From: Acetobacter ghanensis
GTDB lineage: Bacteria > Pseudomonadota > Alphaproteobacteria > Acetobacterales > Acetobacteraceae
Reading direction: 5' to 3'
NCBI RefSeq assembly: GCF_001499675.1
Contig: NZ_LN609302.1
Coordinates: forward strand, 1,339,896-1,403,895
DNA length: 64,000 nucleotides
Below, piece after piece: positions 48,674 to 57,566 of the stretch (the first letter of the stretch is position 1; each line of letters starts with the position of its first letter). A program made the translations under genes and the position numbers. Under the pieces are notes generated by a model that had not been told where the DNA came from, ran no database searches, and saw only the letters and a program-made list of their open reading frames with translations.

Positions 48674-50212
48674 TCAGTGTGCAAGCAGGGACACGCCCGT
48701 CATCTCGGCTGGTTTGGGCAGGTTCAGAATATCCAGCAGGGTAGGGGCAAGGTCTGCCAGTTTACCGCCATCGTGCAGCTTGGTGGTGTTGGCACCCGCT
48801 ACAATGAGCGGCACAAGGTTCAGCGTGTGCGCGGTGTGCGGGCCACCCGTCTGCGGGTCTTTCATGGTTTCGCAGTTGCCGTGGTCGGCTGTGACCAGCA
48901 GCACACCGTGCTGCTCTTTGAGTGCCTGCGCAATACGTCCCAGCCCGGTATCGACGGTCTCCACTGCTGTAATGGCCGCAGCCAGCACGCCGGTATGACC
49001 GACCATGTCCGGATTGGCAAAGTTGAGCACAATCAGGTCGTATTCCCCGCTGTTAATAGCGGCTACGGCTTTGTCGGTCAGTTCCGGGGCGGACATTTCG
49101 GGCTGTAGGTCGTAGGTGGCGACCTTGGGAGAGGGCACAAGAATACGGTCTTCACCCTCAAACAGTTTTTCGCGCCCGCCATTCATGAAGTAGGTGACGT
49201 GCGGGTATTTTTCGGTCTCCGCCATACGGAGCTGGCGCAGCCCGGCGTGGGCGACAACCTCACCCAGCAGGTTGGTGAGTTCCTCCGGGGGGAAGAGGAC
49301 GGTCAGGTAATCCGTTAGCGCATCGCTGTAATGGGTCATGGCGAGGGCAGCGGCAAACCTTATGACCTTAGTGCGCACAAAACCGGCAAAGTCCGGTACC
49401 AGTAGGGCATCCATAAGCTGACGGATGCGATCCGCACGGAAGTTGAAGGACAGAATACCGTCCCCGTCCCGCATACCCGTATAGCCAGCAAGAACGGTTG
49501 GAAGAATAAATTCGTCCGAAATATCCTGCGCGTAAGCGTTGCTTATGGCATCTTCTGGGGTTGGGGCCTGCGGGCCGGTGGCGCAGACCATAGCGTCGTA
49601 GGCTTTTTCCACCCGGTCCCACCGTTTGTCGCGGTCCATGGCGTAATACCGGCCAGAAATGGTGGCAAGCTGCACGCTGGCTGGCAGGGCCGCGCGGAGG
49701 TGTTGCAGGTAGGTTGCCGCCGAGCGGGGAGCGGTGTCTCGCCCATCCGTAAACAGGTGGAAAGAGACCGGCACACCGGCATCGCTGACAATGCGCGCAA
49801 GAGCAGCCGCATGGTCCTGATGGGAGTGCACCCCACCGGCTGAGACCAGCCCCATAAGGTGGCATGTGCCCCCGGTTTTTTTGAGCGTGGCAATAAAATC
49901 GGTCAGGGCTGGGTTGCGCGCCAGACTTCCATCCTGAATGGCGCTGAAAATGCGGGGCAGTTCCTGCATAACAACCCGTCCGGCCCCAATGTTCAGGTGC
50001 CCAACTTCCGAATTGCCCATCTGCCCATTGGGCAGGCCCACATCCTCCCCACTCGTGCGCAGGAAGCTGTGCGGATTGTTCTGCCATAGCCGGTCAAAAT
50101 TGGGTGTTCTGGCCAGTTGGACGGCATTGTCCGACGAGTCTTCGCGCCAGCCAAAACCGTCCAGAATGACAAGCATGGCAGTGCGCTTTTGCGGCGTAAG
50201 GGTGGATGTCAT
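48674..50212 (-). CDS. gpmI: 2,3-bisphosphoglycerate-independent phosphoglycerate mutase
   Basis: Interconverts 3- and 2-phosphoglycerate using two Mn ions. 512 residues; LVILDGFGWRED (Asp18) and the phosphoserine motif QMGNSEVGHLNIGAG (Ser68) are conserved, as are VTADHGNCE metal ligands near 440. ATG 50212 is preceded by AAGAGG 9 bases away. The leader contains a structured element that pairs with this site. Confidence 0.96.
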   Translation of the reverse strand: MTSTLTPQKRTAMLVILDGFGWREDSSDNAVQLARTPNFDRLWQNNPHSFLRTSGEDVGLPNGQMGNSEVGHLNIGAGRVVMQELPRIFSAIQDGSLARNPALTDFIATLKKTGGTCHLMGLVSAGGVHSHQDHAAALARIVSDAGVPVSFHLFTDGRDTAPRSAATYLQHLRAALPASVQLATISGRYYAMDRDKRWDRVEKAYDAMVCATGPQAPTPEDAISNAYAQDISDEFILPTVLAGYTGMRDGDGILSFNFRADRIRQLMDALLVPDFAGFVRTKVIRFAAALAMTHYSDALTDYLTVLFPPEELTNLLGEVVAHAGLRQLRMAETEKYPHVTYFMNGGREKLFEGEDRILVPSPKVATYDLQPEMSAPELTDKAVAAINSGEYDLIVLNFANPDMVGHTGVLAAAITAVETVDTGLGRIAQALKEQHGVLLVTADHGNCETMKDPQTGGPHTAHTLNLVPLIVAGANTTKLHDGGKLADLAPTLLDILNLPKPAEMTGVSLLAH

Positions 50213-50219
50213 GGAGTTG

Positions 50220-50288
50220 GGCCTCTTCTTATGTTTTTTGGTTATGGCATGAATAATGCCACCAAAATGCAGGGAAGATAAAGAGGCC
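50220..50288 (-). promoter_or_regulatory. Structured gpmI leader able to sequester its ribosome site
   Basis: On the mRNA (minus) strand, GGCCTCTT (50288-50281) is the exact complement of AAGAGGCC (50227-50220), which contains the gpmI Shine-Dalgarno. Between them is a second hairpin: TTTTGGT / ACCAAAA plus GGCAT / ATGCC (50236-50267). The structure is seen; its effect on translation is inference. Confidence 0.5.
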
Positions 50289-50313
50289 AGAAGACCGGGG
50301 GGATACGGGTACC

Positions 50314-50351
50314 AAAAAGGGGGTGTGGAACAGGCTCCACACCCCCTTTTT
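50314..50351. terminator. Rho-independent terminator between ilvA and gpmI
   Basis: AAAAAGGGGGTGTGGA / TCCACACCCCCTTTTT, 16-bp stem with a 6-base loop; the minus-strand copy ends in T5 and lies 28 bp after the ilvA stop. Confidence 0.9.
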
Positions 50352-50378
50352 GCACCAAGCTGTCAGGCCAGAAAAGCC

Positions 50379-51575
50379 TCAGGCCCGCCGGACGATATAA
50401 GACAGGCCAAGAGCCTTGGTAATAAGAGCCGCGTGCTCAGGGTCTCGCGCTTCAATCATGACTTCAAGCTGAGCCGCCTGCACGGAGGGCGCCGCAAAAA
50501 GCCGCTGGTGCGAGACTTCGATAATATTGCCGCCAGCCTCTCCAATGGTTTTGGAAATATCGGCTAGAACGCCGGGGCGGTCGGGAATTTCCATGACCAG
50601 GCGCAAAATGCGCCCGTCGCGCAGCATGGCGCGTAGGAGGGTATTGGCCAGAATCCGGCTATCAATGTTTCCGCCAGAAATCGGCAGAGCCACCTTTTTA
50701 CCGCGGAACAGTTCTGGGTAGGTCAGAATAGCGGCAAGAGCCGCAGCACCTGCGCCCTCGCTAACCTGCTTTGCCCCTTCCGCCAGCAGGGTAATGGCGT
50801 TCTCAATCGCACATTCGGAGACAACGAGAACCTTGTCTACCTGCTTACGAATAACCTCGTCCGTCTGCTTGCCAATCTGTAGAACGGCAATACCTTCGGC
50901 AATGGTGGAGCCACCATTGGGGTGCGTTGCTGGGCCGGGAAAAGCTGCAAGGGAATCATAGGATTCAACCTGTACGCCAATCAGTTCCATGCCCGGGCGC
51001 ATTGTGCGGGCCGCAACGGCGCAGCCTGCCAGCAGGCCACCACCACCAATGGGGGCAACCAGCATGTCCAGCGGACCTGCATCTTCCAGCAGTTCCAGCG
51101 CGCAGGTGCCCTGACCCGCCATTACCGCGGGATCATCATACGGGTGCACAAACGTCCGGCCCTCCCGCGCCTGAAGGTCCTGCGCAAACATCAGGGCTTC
51201 GGCAAAGGTTTCGCCCTCCAGCACCACGCGCGCACCCCAGTTACGGGTCCGGATAACTTTGCCCGTCGGTGTGAACTTGGGCATGACAATAACCGCATCA
51301 ATGCCCAACAGACTGGCATGGCGTGCAACGCCCTGTGCGTGGTTGCCAGCGGATACAGCTATCACGCCGCGTGCGCGTTCCTCTGGCGTTAGCAGCGCCA
51401 GTTTATTGGCTGCCCCTCGTTCCTTGAAGGAGCCGACAGCCTGAAGGTTTTCCAGCTTGAGCGTAATTTCAGCCCCCGTTGCGCGGGAGAGCGCATGGGA
51501 GGGCAGCGTAGGCGTGCGAATAACCTTGCCACGAATACGTTCGGCCGCGGCCGTGACATCTTCAAACGAGATCAT
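50379..51575 (-). CDS. ilvA: Threonine ammonia-lyase (threonine dehydratase)
   Basis: PLP enzyme turning threonine into 2-oxobutanoate, first step to isoleucine. 398 residues from ATG 51575, one base after the greA stop; an upstream extension to 51662 runs through greA. PLP lysine in SFKERGAANKL (Lys51), GGGGLLAG phosphate loop, and one C-terminal ACT domain (from about 325, LVMEIPDRPGVLADISKTIGEAGGNIIEVSHQR). The one-ACT form can be biosynthetic or catabolic. Confidence 0.93.
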   Translation of the reverse strand: MISFEDVTAAAERIRGKVIRTPTLPSHALSRATGAEITLKLENLQAVGSFKERGAANKLALLTPEERARGVIAVSAGNHAQGVARHASLLGIDAVIVMPKFTPTGKVIRTRNWGARVVLEGETFAEALMFAQDLQAREGRTFVHPYDDPAVMAGQGTCALELLEDAGPLDMLVAPIGGGGLLAGCAVAARTMRPGMELIGVQVESYDSLAAFPGPATHPNGGSTIAEGIAVLQIGKQTDEVIRKQVDKVLVVSECAIENAITLLAEGAKQVSEGAGAAALAAILTYPELFRGKKVALPISGGNIDSRILANTLLRAMLRDGRILRLVMEIPDRPGVLADISKTIGEAGGNIIEVSHQRLFAAPSVQAAQLEVMIEARDPEHAALITKALGLSYIVRRA

Positions 51576-51576
51576 A

Positions 51577-52050
51577 TCAGATGAATTTGACGGACAGGAT
51601 TTCGTAAGTCCGGTCGCCACCAGGGGCGGGTACGGACACGGTATCGCCTTCCTGCTTGCCAATCAGAGCTTTGGCGAGAGGGGAGGAGATGGAAATTTTG
51701 CTCTGCTTGATGTCCGCCTCATGCAGGCCGACGATCTGGTAGGTGATTTCCTTGTCCGTATCCTCGTCAACAAGGCATACGGTGGCGCCAAATTTGACGT
51801 GGCTGCCAGACAGGGAGGAAGGCTCGATTACCTCTGCGGTGGAGATCAGCTCTTCCAGTTCCTGAATACGCCCTTCAATAAAGGACTGGCGCTCCCGCGC
51901 GGCATGGTATTCAGCATTTTCTGAAAGGTCGCCATGGCTGCGTGCTTCCGCAATGGCGCGGATTACAGCCGGGCGTTCTTCTGATCTCAGTTTGCGCAGC
52001 TCATCTTCAAGCTGCAGCAGACCCTTGCCCGTCATCGGAGTTTTCTGCAA
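51577..52050 (-). CDS. greA: Transcription elongation factor GreA
   Basis: Rescues stalled RNA polymerase by stimulating transcript cleavage. Best start is TTG 52050 ([18 protein letters not shown], 157 residues, the family length), with GGGGA 7 bases before; an ATG at 52035 would lose the conserved QKxPMT beginning, and an ATG at 52137 adds 29 unrelated residues. Coiled-coil with acidic tip in [22 protein letters not shown], then the C-terminal FKBP-like domain. Confidence 0.92.
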   Translation of the reverse strand: MQKTPMTGKGLLQLEDELRKLRSEERPAVIRAIAEARSHGDLSENAEYHAARERQSFIEGRIQELEELISTAEVIEPSSLSGSHVKFGATVCLVDEDTDKEITYQIVGLHEADIKQSKISISSPLAKALIGKQEGDTVSVPAPGGDRTYEILSVKFI

Positions 52051-52196
52051 GACGTGTCCCCAGAATAAAAGCTGCCGGACCAGCCGGCCCGGCGCAGTAG
52101 TTACATCAATAATCGCGTCGGGTGACGCCTCACGCATGTGGGGTTTGGCCCGGCATGGAGAACGGAGGGATGGCCGGTCAGGCCACCCCTGTGCGT

Positions 52197-55100
52197 TCAG
52201 AACGAACCACTAAAGTATGACTGAAGTGGCGCAACATCAAGCGGTCCTTCACGCATTGCCGCAATCGCATGGATTGCAGCCCGTGCGCCCGCCATGGTGG
52301 TGTAGTGGGGCACGCCCAGCACAAGGGCGGAGCGGCGGATGTCAAAACTGTCCGCCACCGACTGTGCACCCTGCGCTGTATTAATGACCATCTGCACTTC
52401 GCCAGAGCGAATGGCGTCCACGCAGTGCGGGCGGCCTTCCAGCACCTTGTTGACCACGTTTACCTCAATGCCGGACTCACGCAGCTTGCGTGCGGTGCCC
52501 CGTGTGGCCACGATCTTGAAGCCCATGGAAGCCAGCAGGCGGCCAAGAGGCGGCAGTTGTGGCTTGTCGCTTTCGCGCACGGACAGGAACACCGTGCCAC
52601 TCATGGGCAGGCGTACGCCAGCGCCAAGCTGGGACTTGGCAAAGGCCCGCTCGAACGACGTATCCAGCCCCATGACCTCACCCGTGGAGCGCATTTCCGG
52701 CCCAAGGATGGTGTCCACTTCCGCAAAGCGGTTGAAAGGGAACACCGCTTCCTTAACCGCAACATGCGGCACTACGGCCCGGTCATCCAGATTGAAGGTG
52801 GAGAGCTTGCTGCCCGCCATAACGCGTGCGCCAATTTTGGCAACCGGAACACCCGTCGCCTTGGCCACGAACGGTACGGTGCGCGAGGCGCGAGGATTGA
52901 CCTCGAGCACAAAGATCTCCTGATCCTTGATGGCGTACTGGACGTTCATCAGCCCCACAATGCCAAGCTCGCGGGCCATGGCTTCGGTCTGGGCCTTAAG
53001 CTCGGTCACAATGGCGGGGGAGAGGGTATAAGGCGGCAGGGCGCAAGCGCTGTCGCCCGAGTGAATACCCGCTTCCTCAATGTGCTCCATAACCCCGGCC
53101 ACGTACACGTCCGTGCCATCGGCAATGCAGTCCACGTCCGCTTCAATCGCTTCGTTCAGGTAGCGGTCAAGCAGGATCGGGCCAGAGGAAATTTCGTGCC
53201 CGGCCACCCGCAGCACGTCACGCATGTAACGCTGGAGGGAGGCGCGGTCGTAAACAATTTCCATGGCCCGGCCGCCCAGAACATAGGAGGGGCGTACGAC
53301 GACGGGGTAACCCACCTGTTCGGCTACCTGTTCGGCTTCTTCAGGCGTGCGGGCAATGCCATTTTCAGGCTGGCGGAGGCCAAGCTTGTGCAGCATGGCC
53401 TGGAAGCGCTCGCGGTCTTCTGCACGGTCAATAGCGTCTGCAGGGGTGCCCAGCAGCGGAATACCCGCAGCTTCCAGCGCGCGGGAGAGCTTGAGCGGGG
53501 TCTGCCCACCATACTGCACGATGCAGCCTTTGACCGTCCCCTTACGCTGTTCGCAGCGGATAAGGGAGATCACGTCTTCCGCCGTCAGCGGTTCAAAATA
53601 CAGACGGTCAGATGTGTCATAGTCGGTCGAGACCGTCTCGGGGTTGCAGTTGACCATAATGGTTTCATACCCGGCCTCACGCAAAGCGTAAGCGGCATGA
53701 ACGCAGCAGTAGTCAAACTCGATGCCCTGACCAATCCGGTTGGGGCCACCACCAAGGATGACAATCTTTTCGCGGTCAGTCGGGTCCGATTCACAAATCG
53801 GCGGCGCAAAATGCCCTTCGTAGCTGGAATACATATAGGGCGTGGCCGAGGCGAACTCACCCGCGCAGGTGTCAATCCTGCGGTAAACCGGCGTAACGCC
53901 TGCTTCCGTGCGGAGCAGGGCAACCTCTTCAGGCTGTGTGCCGGACAGGCGGGAGAGCTGCACGTCTGAAAAGCCAAGGGCTTTAAGGCGGCGCAGGCTC
54001 TGGGCATCCTTGGGCAGGCCGTGGTGTTCGACTTCGCGCTCGGCATGGATGATTTTTTCCATCTCACGCAGGAACCACGGCTCAAACTTGCAGGCTTCGT
54101 GAATGGCCTCAACCGACAGGCCAGCCCGCAGTGCCTGTGCAGCCATGAGAATACGCTCCGGCCGAGGCTGGGAGAGTGCTGCGCGGAAGGCATCTTCACC
54201 CCCATCGCCGGGAACTTCCACGGGGTCCAGTCCATGCAGGCCGGTTTCCATCGAGCGCAGGCCCTTCTGGAGCGCTTCGGGGAAGGAGCGGCCAATGGCC
54301 ATGGCTTCCCCAACCGACTTCATGGAAGTGGAGAGCAGGGCCGGTGCGCCGGGGAATTTTTCAAACGTAAAGCGCGGAATCTTGACCACAACGTAGTCAA
54401 TGGTCGGCTCAAAGGAGGCAGGAGTTGTGCGCGTGATGTCGTTTTTCAGCTCATCCAGCGTGTAACCCACGGCCAGCTTGGCAGCGACCTTGGCAATGGG
54501 GAAGCCGGTGGCTTTGGATGCCAGAGCCGAGGAGCGCGAGACGCGGGGGTTCATCTCAATCACAACCATGCGGCCATCGGCGGGGTTTACGCCGAACTGC
54601 ACGTTGGAACCGCCCGTTTCCACCCCAATGGCACGCAGGCAGGCCAGCGAGGCATCGCGCATACGCTGGTATTCCTTGTCGGTCAGCGTAAGGGCAGGGG
54701 CTACGGTAATGGAGTCACCCGTATGGATGCCCATGGGGTCGATGTTTTCGATCGAGCAGATGATGATGCAGTTGTCCGCCGTGTCGCGCACAACTTCCAT
54801 TTCATACTCTTTCCAGCCCAGTACGGATTCCTCAACCAGCACTTCCGTGGTGGGGGAGGCATCCAGACCGGACAGGACAATCCGCTCGAACTCTTCACGG
54901 TTGTAGGCAATACCACCGCCCGAGCCGCCCATGGTAAAGGAAGGGCGGATAATGGTGGGGAAGCCAATCTGCTTGAGCGCTTCGTGCGCTTCGGCCAGCG
55001 TGTGGGCAATAAAGCTGCGCGGGCTTTCAATGCCAATGGCGTCCATGGCCTCGCGGAATTTCTGGCGATCTTCCGCACGGTCGATCACCTCGGCCTTGGC

Positions 55101-55451
55101 GCCAATCAGCTCAACATTGTGTTTTTCCAGAAAGCCCGAAGCATGGAGTGCCATGGCTGTGTTCAGGGCCGTCTGCCCGCCCATGGTGGGCAGCACTGCG
55201 TCGGGTTTTTCCTTGAGGATAATGCGCTCGACCACTTCCGGCGTAATGGGCTCCACATAGGTGGCGTCCGCAAGGCCGGGGTCGGTCATGATGGTGGCGG
55301 GGTTGGAGTTGACCAGAATAACCCGGTACCCTTCTTCCCGCAGGGCCTTGCAGGCCTGTGCGCCGGAATAGTCGAACTCGCACGCCTGACCGATAACAAT
55401 GGGACCGGCGCCGATGATGAGGATGGAGCGGATGTCTGTCCGTTTGGGCAT
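52197..55451 (-). CDS. carB: Carbamoyl-phosphate synthase large subunit
   Basis: Synthesises carbamoyl phosphate from ammonia, bicarbonate and 2 ATP for arginine and pyrimidine biosynthesis. 1084 residues, two homologous ATP-grasp halves ([29 protein letters not shown] at the start; [23 protein letters not shown] in the second half) and a C-terminal MGS-like allosteric domain (from about 950). [15 protein letters not shown] is the first ATP loop. 16 bp after carA. Confidence 0.97.
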   Translation of the reverse strand: MPKRTDIRSILIIGAGPIVIGQACEFDYSGAQACKALREEGYRVILVNSNPATIMTDPGLADATYVEPITPEVVERIILKEKPDAVLPTMGGQTALNTAMALHASGFLEKHNVELIGAKAEVIDRAEDRQKFREAMDAIGIESPRSFIAHTLAEAHEALKQIGFPTIIRPSFTMGGSGGGIAYNREEFERIVLSGLDASPTTEVLVEESVLGWKEYEMEVVRDTADNCIIICSIENIDPMGIHTGDSITVAPALTLTDKEYQRMRDASLACLRAIGVETGGSNVQFGVNPADGRMVVIEMNPRVSRSSALASKATGFPIAKVAAKLAVGYTLDELKNDITRTTPASFEPTIDYVVVKIPRFTFEKFPGAPALLSTSMKSVGEAMAIGRSFPEALQKGLRSMETGLHGLDPVEVPGDGGEDAFRAALSQPRPERILMAAQALRAGLSVEAIHEACKFEPWFLREMEKIIHAEREVEHHGLPKDAQSLRRLKALGFSDVQLSRLSGTQPEEVALLRTEAGVTPVYRRIDTCAGEFASATPYMYSSYEGHFAPPICESDPTDREKIVILGGGPNRIGQGIEFDYCCVHAAYALREAGYETIMVNCNPETVSTDYDTSDRLYFEPLTAEDVISLIRCEQRKGTVKGCIVQYGGQTPLKLSRALEAAGIPLLGTPADAIDRAEDRERFQAMLHKLGLRQPENGIARTPEEAEQVAEQVGYPVVVRPSYVLGGRAMEIVYDRASLQRYMRDVLRVAGHEISSGPILLDRYLNEAIEADVDCIADGTDVYVAGVMEHIEEAGIHSGDSACALPPYTLSPAIVTELKAQTEAMARELGIVGLMNVQYAIKDQEIFVLEVNPRASRTVPFVAKATGVPVAKIGARVMAGSKLSTFNLDDRAVVPHVAVKEAVFPFNRFAEVDTILGPEMRSTGEVMGLDTSFERAFAKSQLGAGVRLPMSGTVFLSVRESDKPQLPPLGRLLASMGFKIVATRGTARKLRESGIEVNVVNKVLEGRPHCVDAIRSGEVQMVINTAQGAQSVADSFDIRRSALVLGVPHYTTMAGARAAIHAIAAMREGPLDVAPLQSYFSGSF

Positions 55452-55467
55452 GATGCGTTCGGTCCTG

Positions 55468-56874
55468 TTAGTGCTTGACGCCGTTGGTGTCGATCAGGGT
55501 GACAAACCGTTCAAACAGATAAAAGCTGTCCGACGGGCCGGGGCTTGCCTCGGGGTGATACTGTACGGAAAAGGCCGCGTATTTGTCGGACGCTAGTCCT
55601 TCGTTTGACCCGTCAAACAGGCTGACATGGGTGACGTGTGCGTTCTCGGGCAGGGTTTTGGCATCCACGGCAAAACCGTGGTTCTGGCTGGTAATTTCCA
55701 CCTTGCCGGTTGCAAGGTCCTGCACAGGCTGGTTGGCACCGCGGTGGCCGCGTTCCATCTTGTAGGTTTTGGCCCCAAGAGCCTGCGCCAGCAGCTGGTG
55801 GCCAAGGCAGATGCCAAACAGCGGTATGCCTGCTTCCAGTACGGTGCGGATGGCAGGCACGGCGTAGGTGGCGGTGGCTGCCGGGTCGCCCGGACCGTTG
55901 GAGAGGAACACGCCTTCGGGCTTAAGGGCGAGGATCTGCTCACCCGTGGTTGTGGCGGGCACTACGGTCACGTCGCAGCCAGCGCTTACAAGGCAGCGCA
56001 GAATGTTGCGTTTTGCTCCGTAATCCACGGCCACAACCTTGCGGCGGCGGCCTGTGGGGGTTGCGGTGCCGTTGGGCCACGACCACACACCTTCCGACCA
56101 GTCATAGGGCGCTGCACAGGTGACTTCCTTGGCAAGGTCCATGCCTTCCAAGCCCGGCCATGCGGCCACTTCTGCGGCAATGGCGTCCAGGTCGAACTTG
56201 CCATCAGCAGGGAATACGAGGGCTGCGGTCTGTGCGCCACCATCACGGATTTTCAGGGTCAGGCTGCGGGTGTCCACGCCGGCAATGCCGGGCATTCCGT
56301 TCTGCTTCAGCCATGCGTCAAGGCTGCTGGTGGCGCGCCAGTTTGCCTGTTCGGTCGGGTCTTCCTTGACCACCAGCCCAAGGGCGAAGGGGCGCGCAGC
56401 TTCGTCATCTTCCGCATTTGTGCCGACATTGCCGATATGCGGGAAGGTGAAGGTAATGATCTGCCCGGCAAAGGAGGGGTCGGTCAGGGTTTCCTGATAC
56501 CCGGTCATGCCGGTGGAAAAGCAGATTTCCCCAATGGCGGGCTTGGGTGTGAAGGCGCCAAAGCCTTTCCCCCACAATACGCTGCCATCTGCGAGAACAA
56601 GAGCGGCGGTCGCGCCATCCGGGCGGGCTTGAGGCATGGATGATCCTGTCTGGCTGCCTCCCGCAAGCGGGGAGGGTCTGTCTGTAACTGCGGGTGCGGG
56701 CTGGAGGTCCTGAAGGGAAAGACCCGTGGCGTGGGCAATGGCCGGCCAGTGGCGGGAGGGAATGGCCTGCGCCTGCCGCCATTTGCGAATGGCCTCGGTG
56801 CCAACGCCGGTCAGTCGCGCTGTGGCTTCCGGACCGCCTATGCGGGCGATAATGGAGTCGATTGACATGGGCAT
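55468..56874 (-). CDS. carA: Carbamoyl-phosphate synthase small subunit with N-terminal helix-turn-helix
   Basis: Glutaminase subunit delivering ammonia to CarB. 468 residues against about 380 usual: residues 4-60 form a YdaS/Cro-like helix-turn-helix ([19 protein letters not shown] ... [20 protein letters not shown] ... LQDLQP), then a Pro/Gly/Ser linker (61-86), then a complete CarA from about 88. Catalytic Cys356 (FGICLGHQ), His440 and Glu442 are present. GGGAGGA lies before the long start at 56874. An internal ATG at 56637 with CAGGA upstream could make a normal-length CarA, so two products are possible. Confidence 0.9.
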   Translation of the reverse strand: MPMSIDSIIARIGGPEATARLTGVGTEAIRKWRQAQAIPSRHWPAIAHATGLSLQDLQPAPAVTDRPSPLAGGSQTGSSMPQARPDGATAALVLADGSVLWGKGFGAFTPKPAIGEICFSTGMTGYQETLTDPSFAGQIITFTFPHIGNVGTNAEDDEAARPFALGLVVKEDPTEQANWRATSSLDAWLKQNGMPGIAGVDTRSLTLKIRDGGAQTAALVFPADGKFDLDAIAAEVAAWPGLEGMDLAKEVTCAAPYDWSEGVWSWPNGTATPTGRRRKVVAVDYGAKRNILRCLVSAGCDVTVVPATTTGEQILALKPEGVFLSNGPGDPAATATYAVPAIRTVLEAGIPLFGICLGHQLLAQALGAKTYKMERGHRGANQPVQDLATGKVEITSQNHGFAVDAKTLPENAHVTHVSLFDGSNEGLASDKYAAFSVQYHPEASPGPSDSFYLFERFVTLIDTNGVKH

Positions 56875-56923
56875 GTGCGAACTGGTTCCTCCCGGAGCGC
56901 TCTTTTAGCAGCATGTCATGCGG

Positions 56924-56986
56924 GTGGGAAGAAATTTCCCACATAGCGCGTAGGGACAGTGCGTCCGGTGGGAAGTTTATTCCCAG
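56924..56986. promoter_or_regulatory. Pair of GTGGGAA-N5-TTCCCA dyads upstream of carA
   Basis: GTGGGAA-GAAAT-TTCCCAC (56924-56942) and GTGGGAA-GTTTA-TTCCCAG (56968-56986), centres 44 bp apart, in the 212-bp gap between divergent carA and yqeY. The first arm is 50 bp from the carA start codon. Duplicated dyads of this type look like an operator for a dimeric regulator; the protein is unknown. Confidence 0.65.
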
Positions 56987-57086
56987 AAGGCTGCGTGCCG
57001 TATCACGGAGTACCTGTTTTTTGCCGTGGCGAGTGATATGGTGCCGACCGAAATACCAATACAGCAGAGATGGAGCGTAGAGAAGT

Positions 57087-57542
57087 ATGACCCTTCGTGA
57101 AAGCCTGATGGCAGATCTGAAAACGGCAATGAAGGCGGGCGAAAGCGCGCGTGTTGCTACCATTCGCATGATTACGGCCAAGCTCAAGGACGTGGAAATT
57201 GCAGGCCGTGCGAAGGGGAACGAAGGGCTGAGCGAGGACGAAGGCATTTCCGCCCTGCGCGGGATGATTAAGTCCCGCACGGAATCCGCCAACCTCTACC
57301 GCGAAGCCGGGCGTCCGGAACTGGCGGATAAGGAAGAAGCGGAAATTGCCGTTATTCGCGCTTACCTGCCGCCTGAACTGGATGAGGCAACCCTGAACAG
57401 CGCAGTAGAAGAAGCCATTGCCAGCACCGGTGCAGCCTCCATGAAGGACATGGGCAAGGTCATGGGTGTGCTCAAAGGTAAATTTGGCGCAGCGCTGGAT
57501 ATGGGGCGCGCCAGTGCTGCCGTAAAAGCACGGTTGGGCTAA
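57087..57542 (+). CDS. GatB/YqeY domain protein
   Basis: 151 residues, the standalone YqeY-type domain found at the C terminus of GatB (MTLRESLMADLKTAMKAGESARVATIRMI is its usual start). Often lies directly before dnaG. Proposed to act in tRNA-dependent amidation or on RNA, not established. GAGCGTAGAGAAGT precedes the ATG. Divergent from carA. Confidence 0.93.
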   Translation: MTLRESLMADLKTAMKAGESARVATIRMITAKLKDVEIAGRAKGNEGLSEDEGISALRGMIKSRTESANLYREAGRPELADKEEAEIAVIRAYLPPELDEATLNSAVEEAIASTGAASMKDMGKVMGVLKGKFGAALDMGRASAAVKARLG

Positions 57543-57566
57543 GGCGTAGTGTGACGGCAGACCCCA

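Noticed and set aside
52185..52215. GTTC...GAAC near the carB stop as an SOS (LexA) box
   Set aside because: Alphaproteobacterial LexA boxes are GTTC-N7-GTTC; here the arms and spacing differ and the place is at a gene end.
52269..53969. 566-codon open frame antisense to carB
   Set aside because: Overlaps carB completely; long antisense frames are expected in GC-rich genes.
54021..55478. 485-codon open frame opposite carB
   Set aside because: Shadow of the carB N-terminal half; low-information His/Gly-rich translation.
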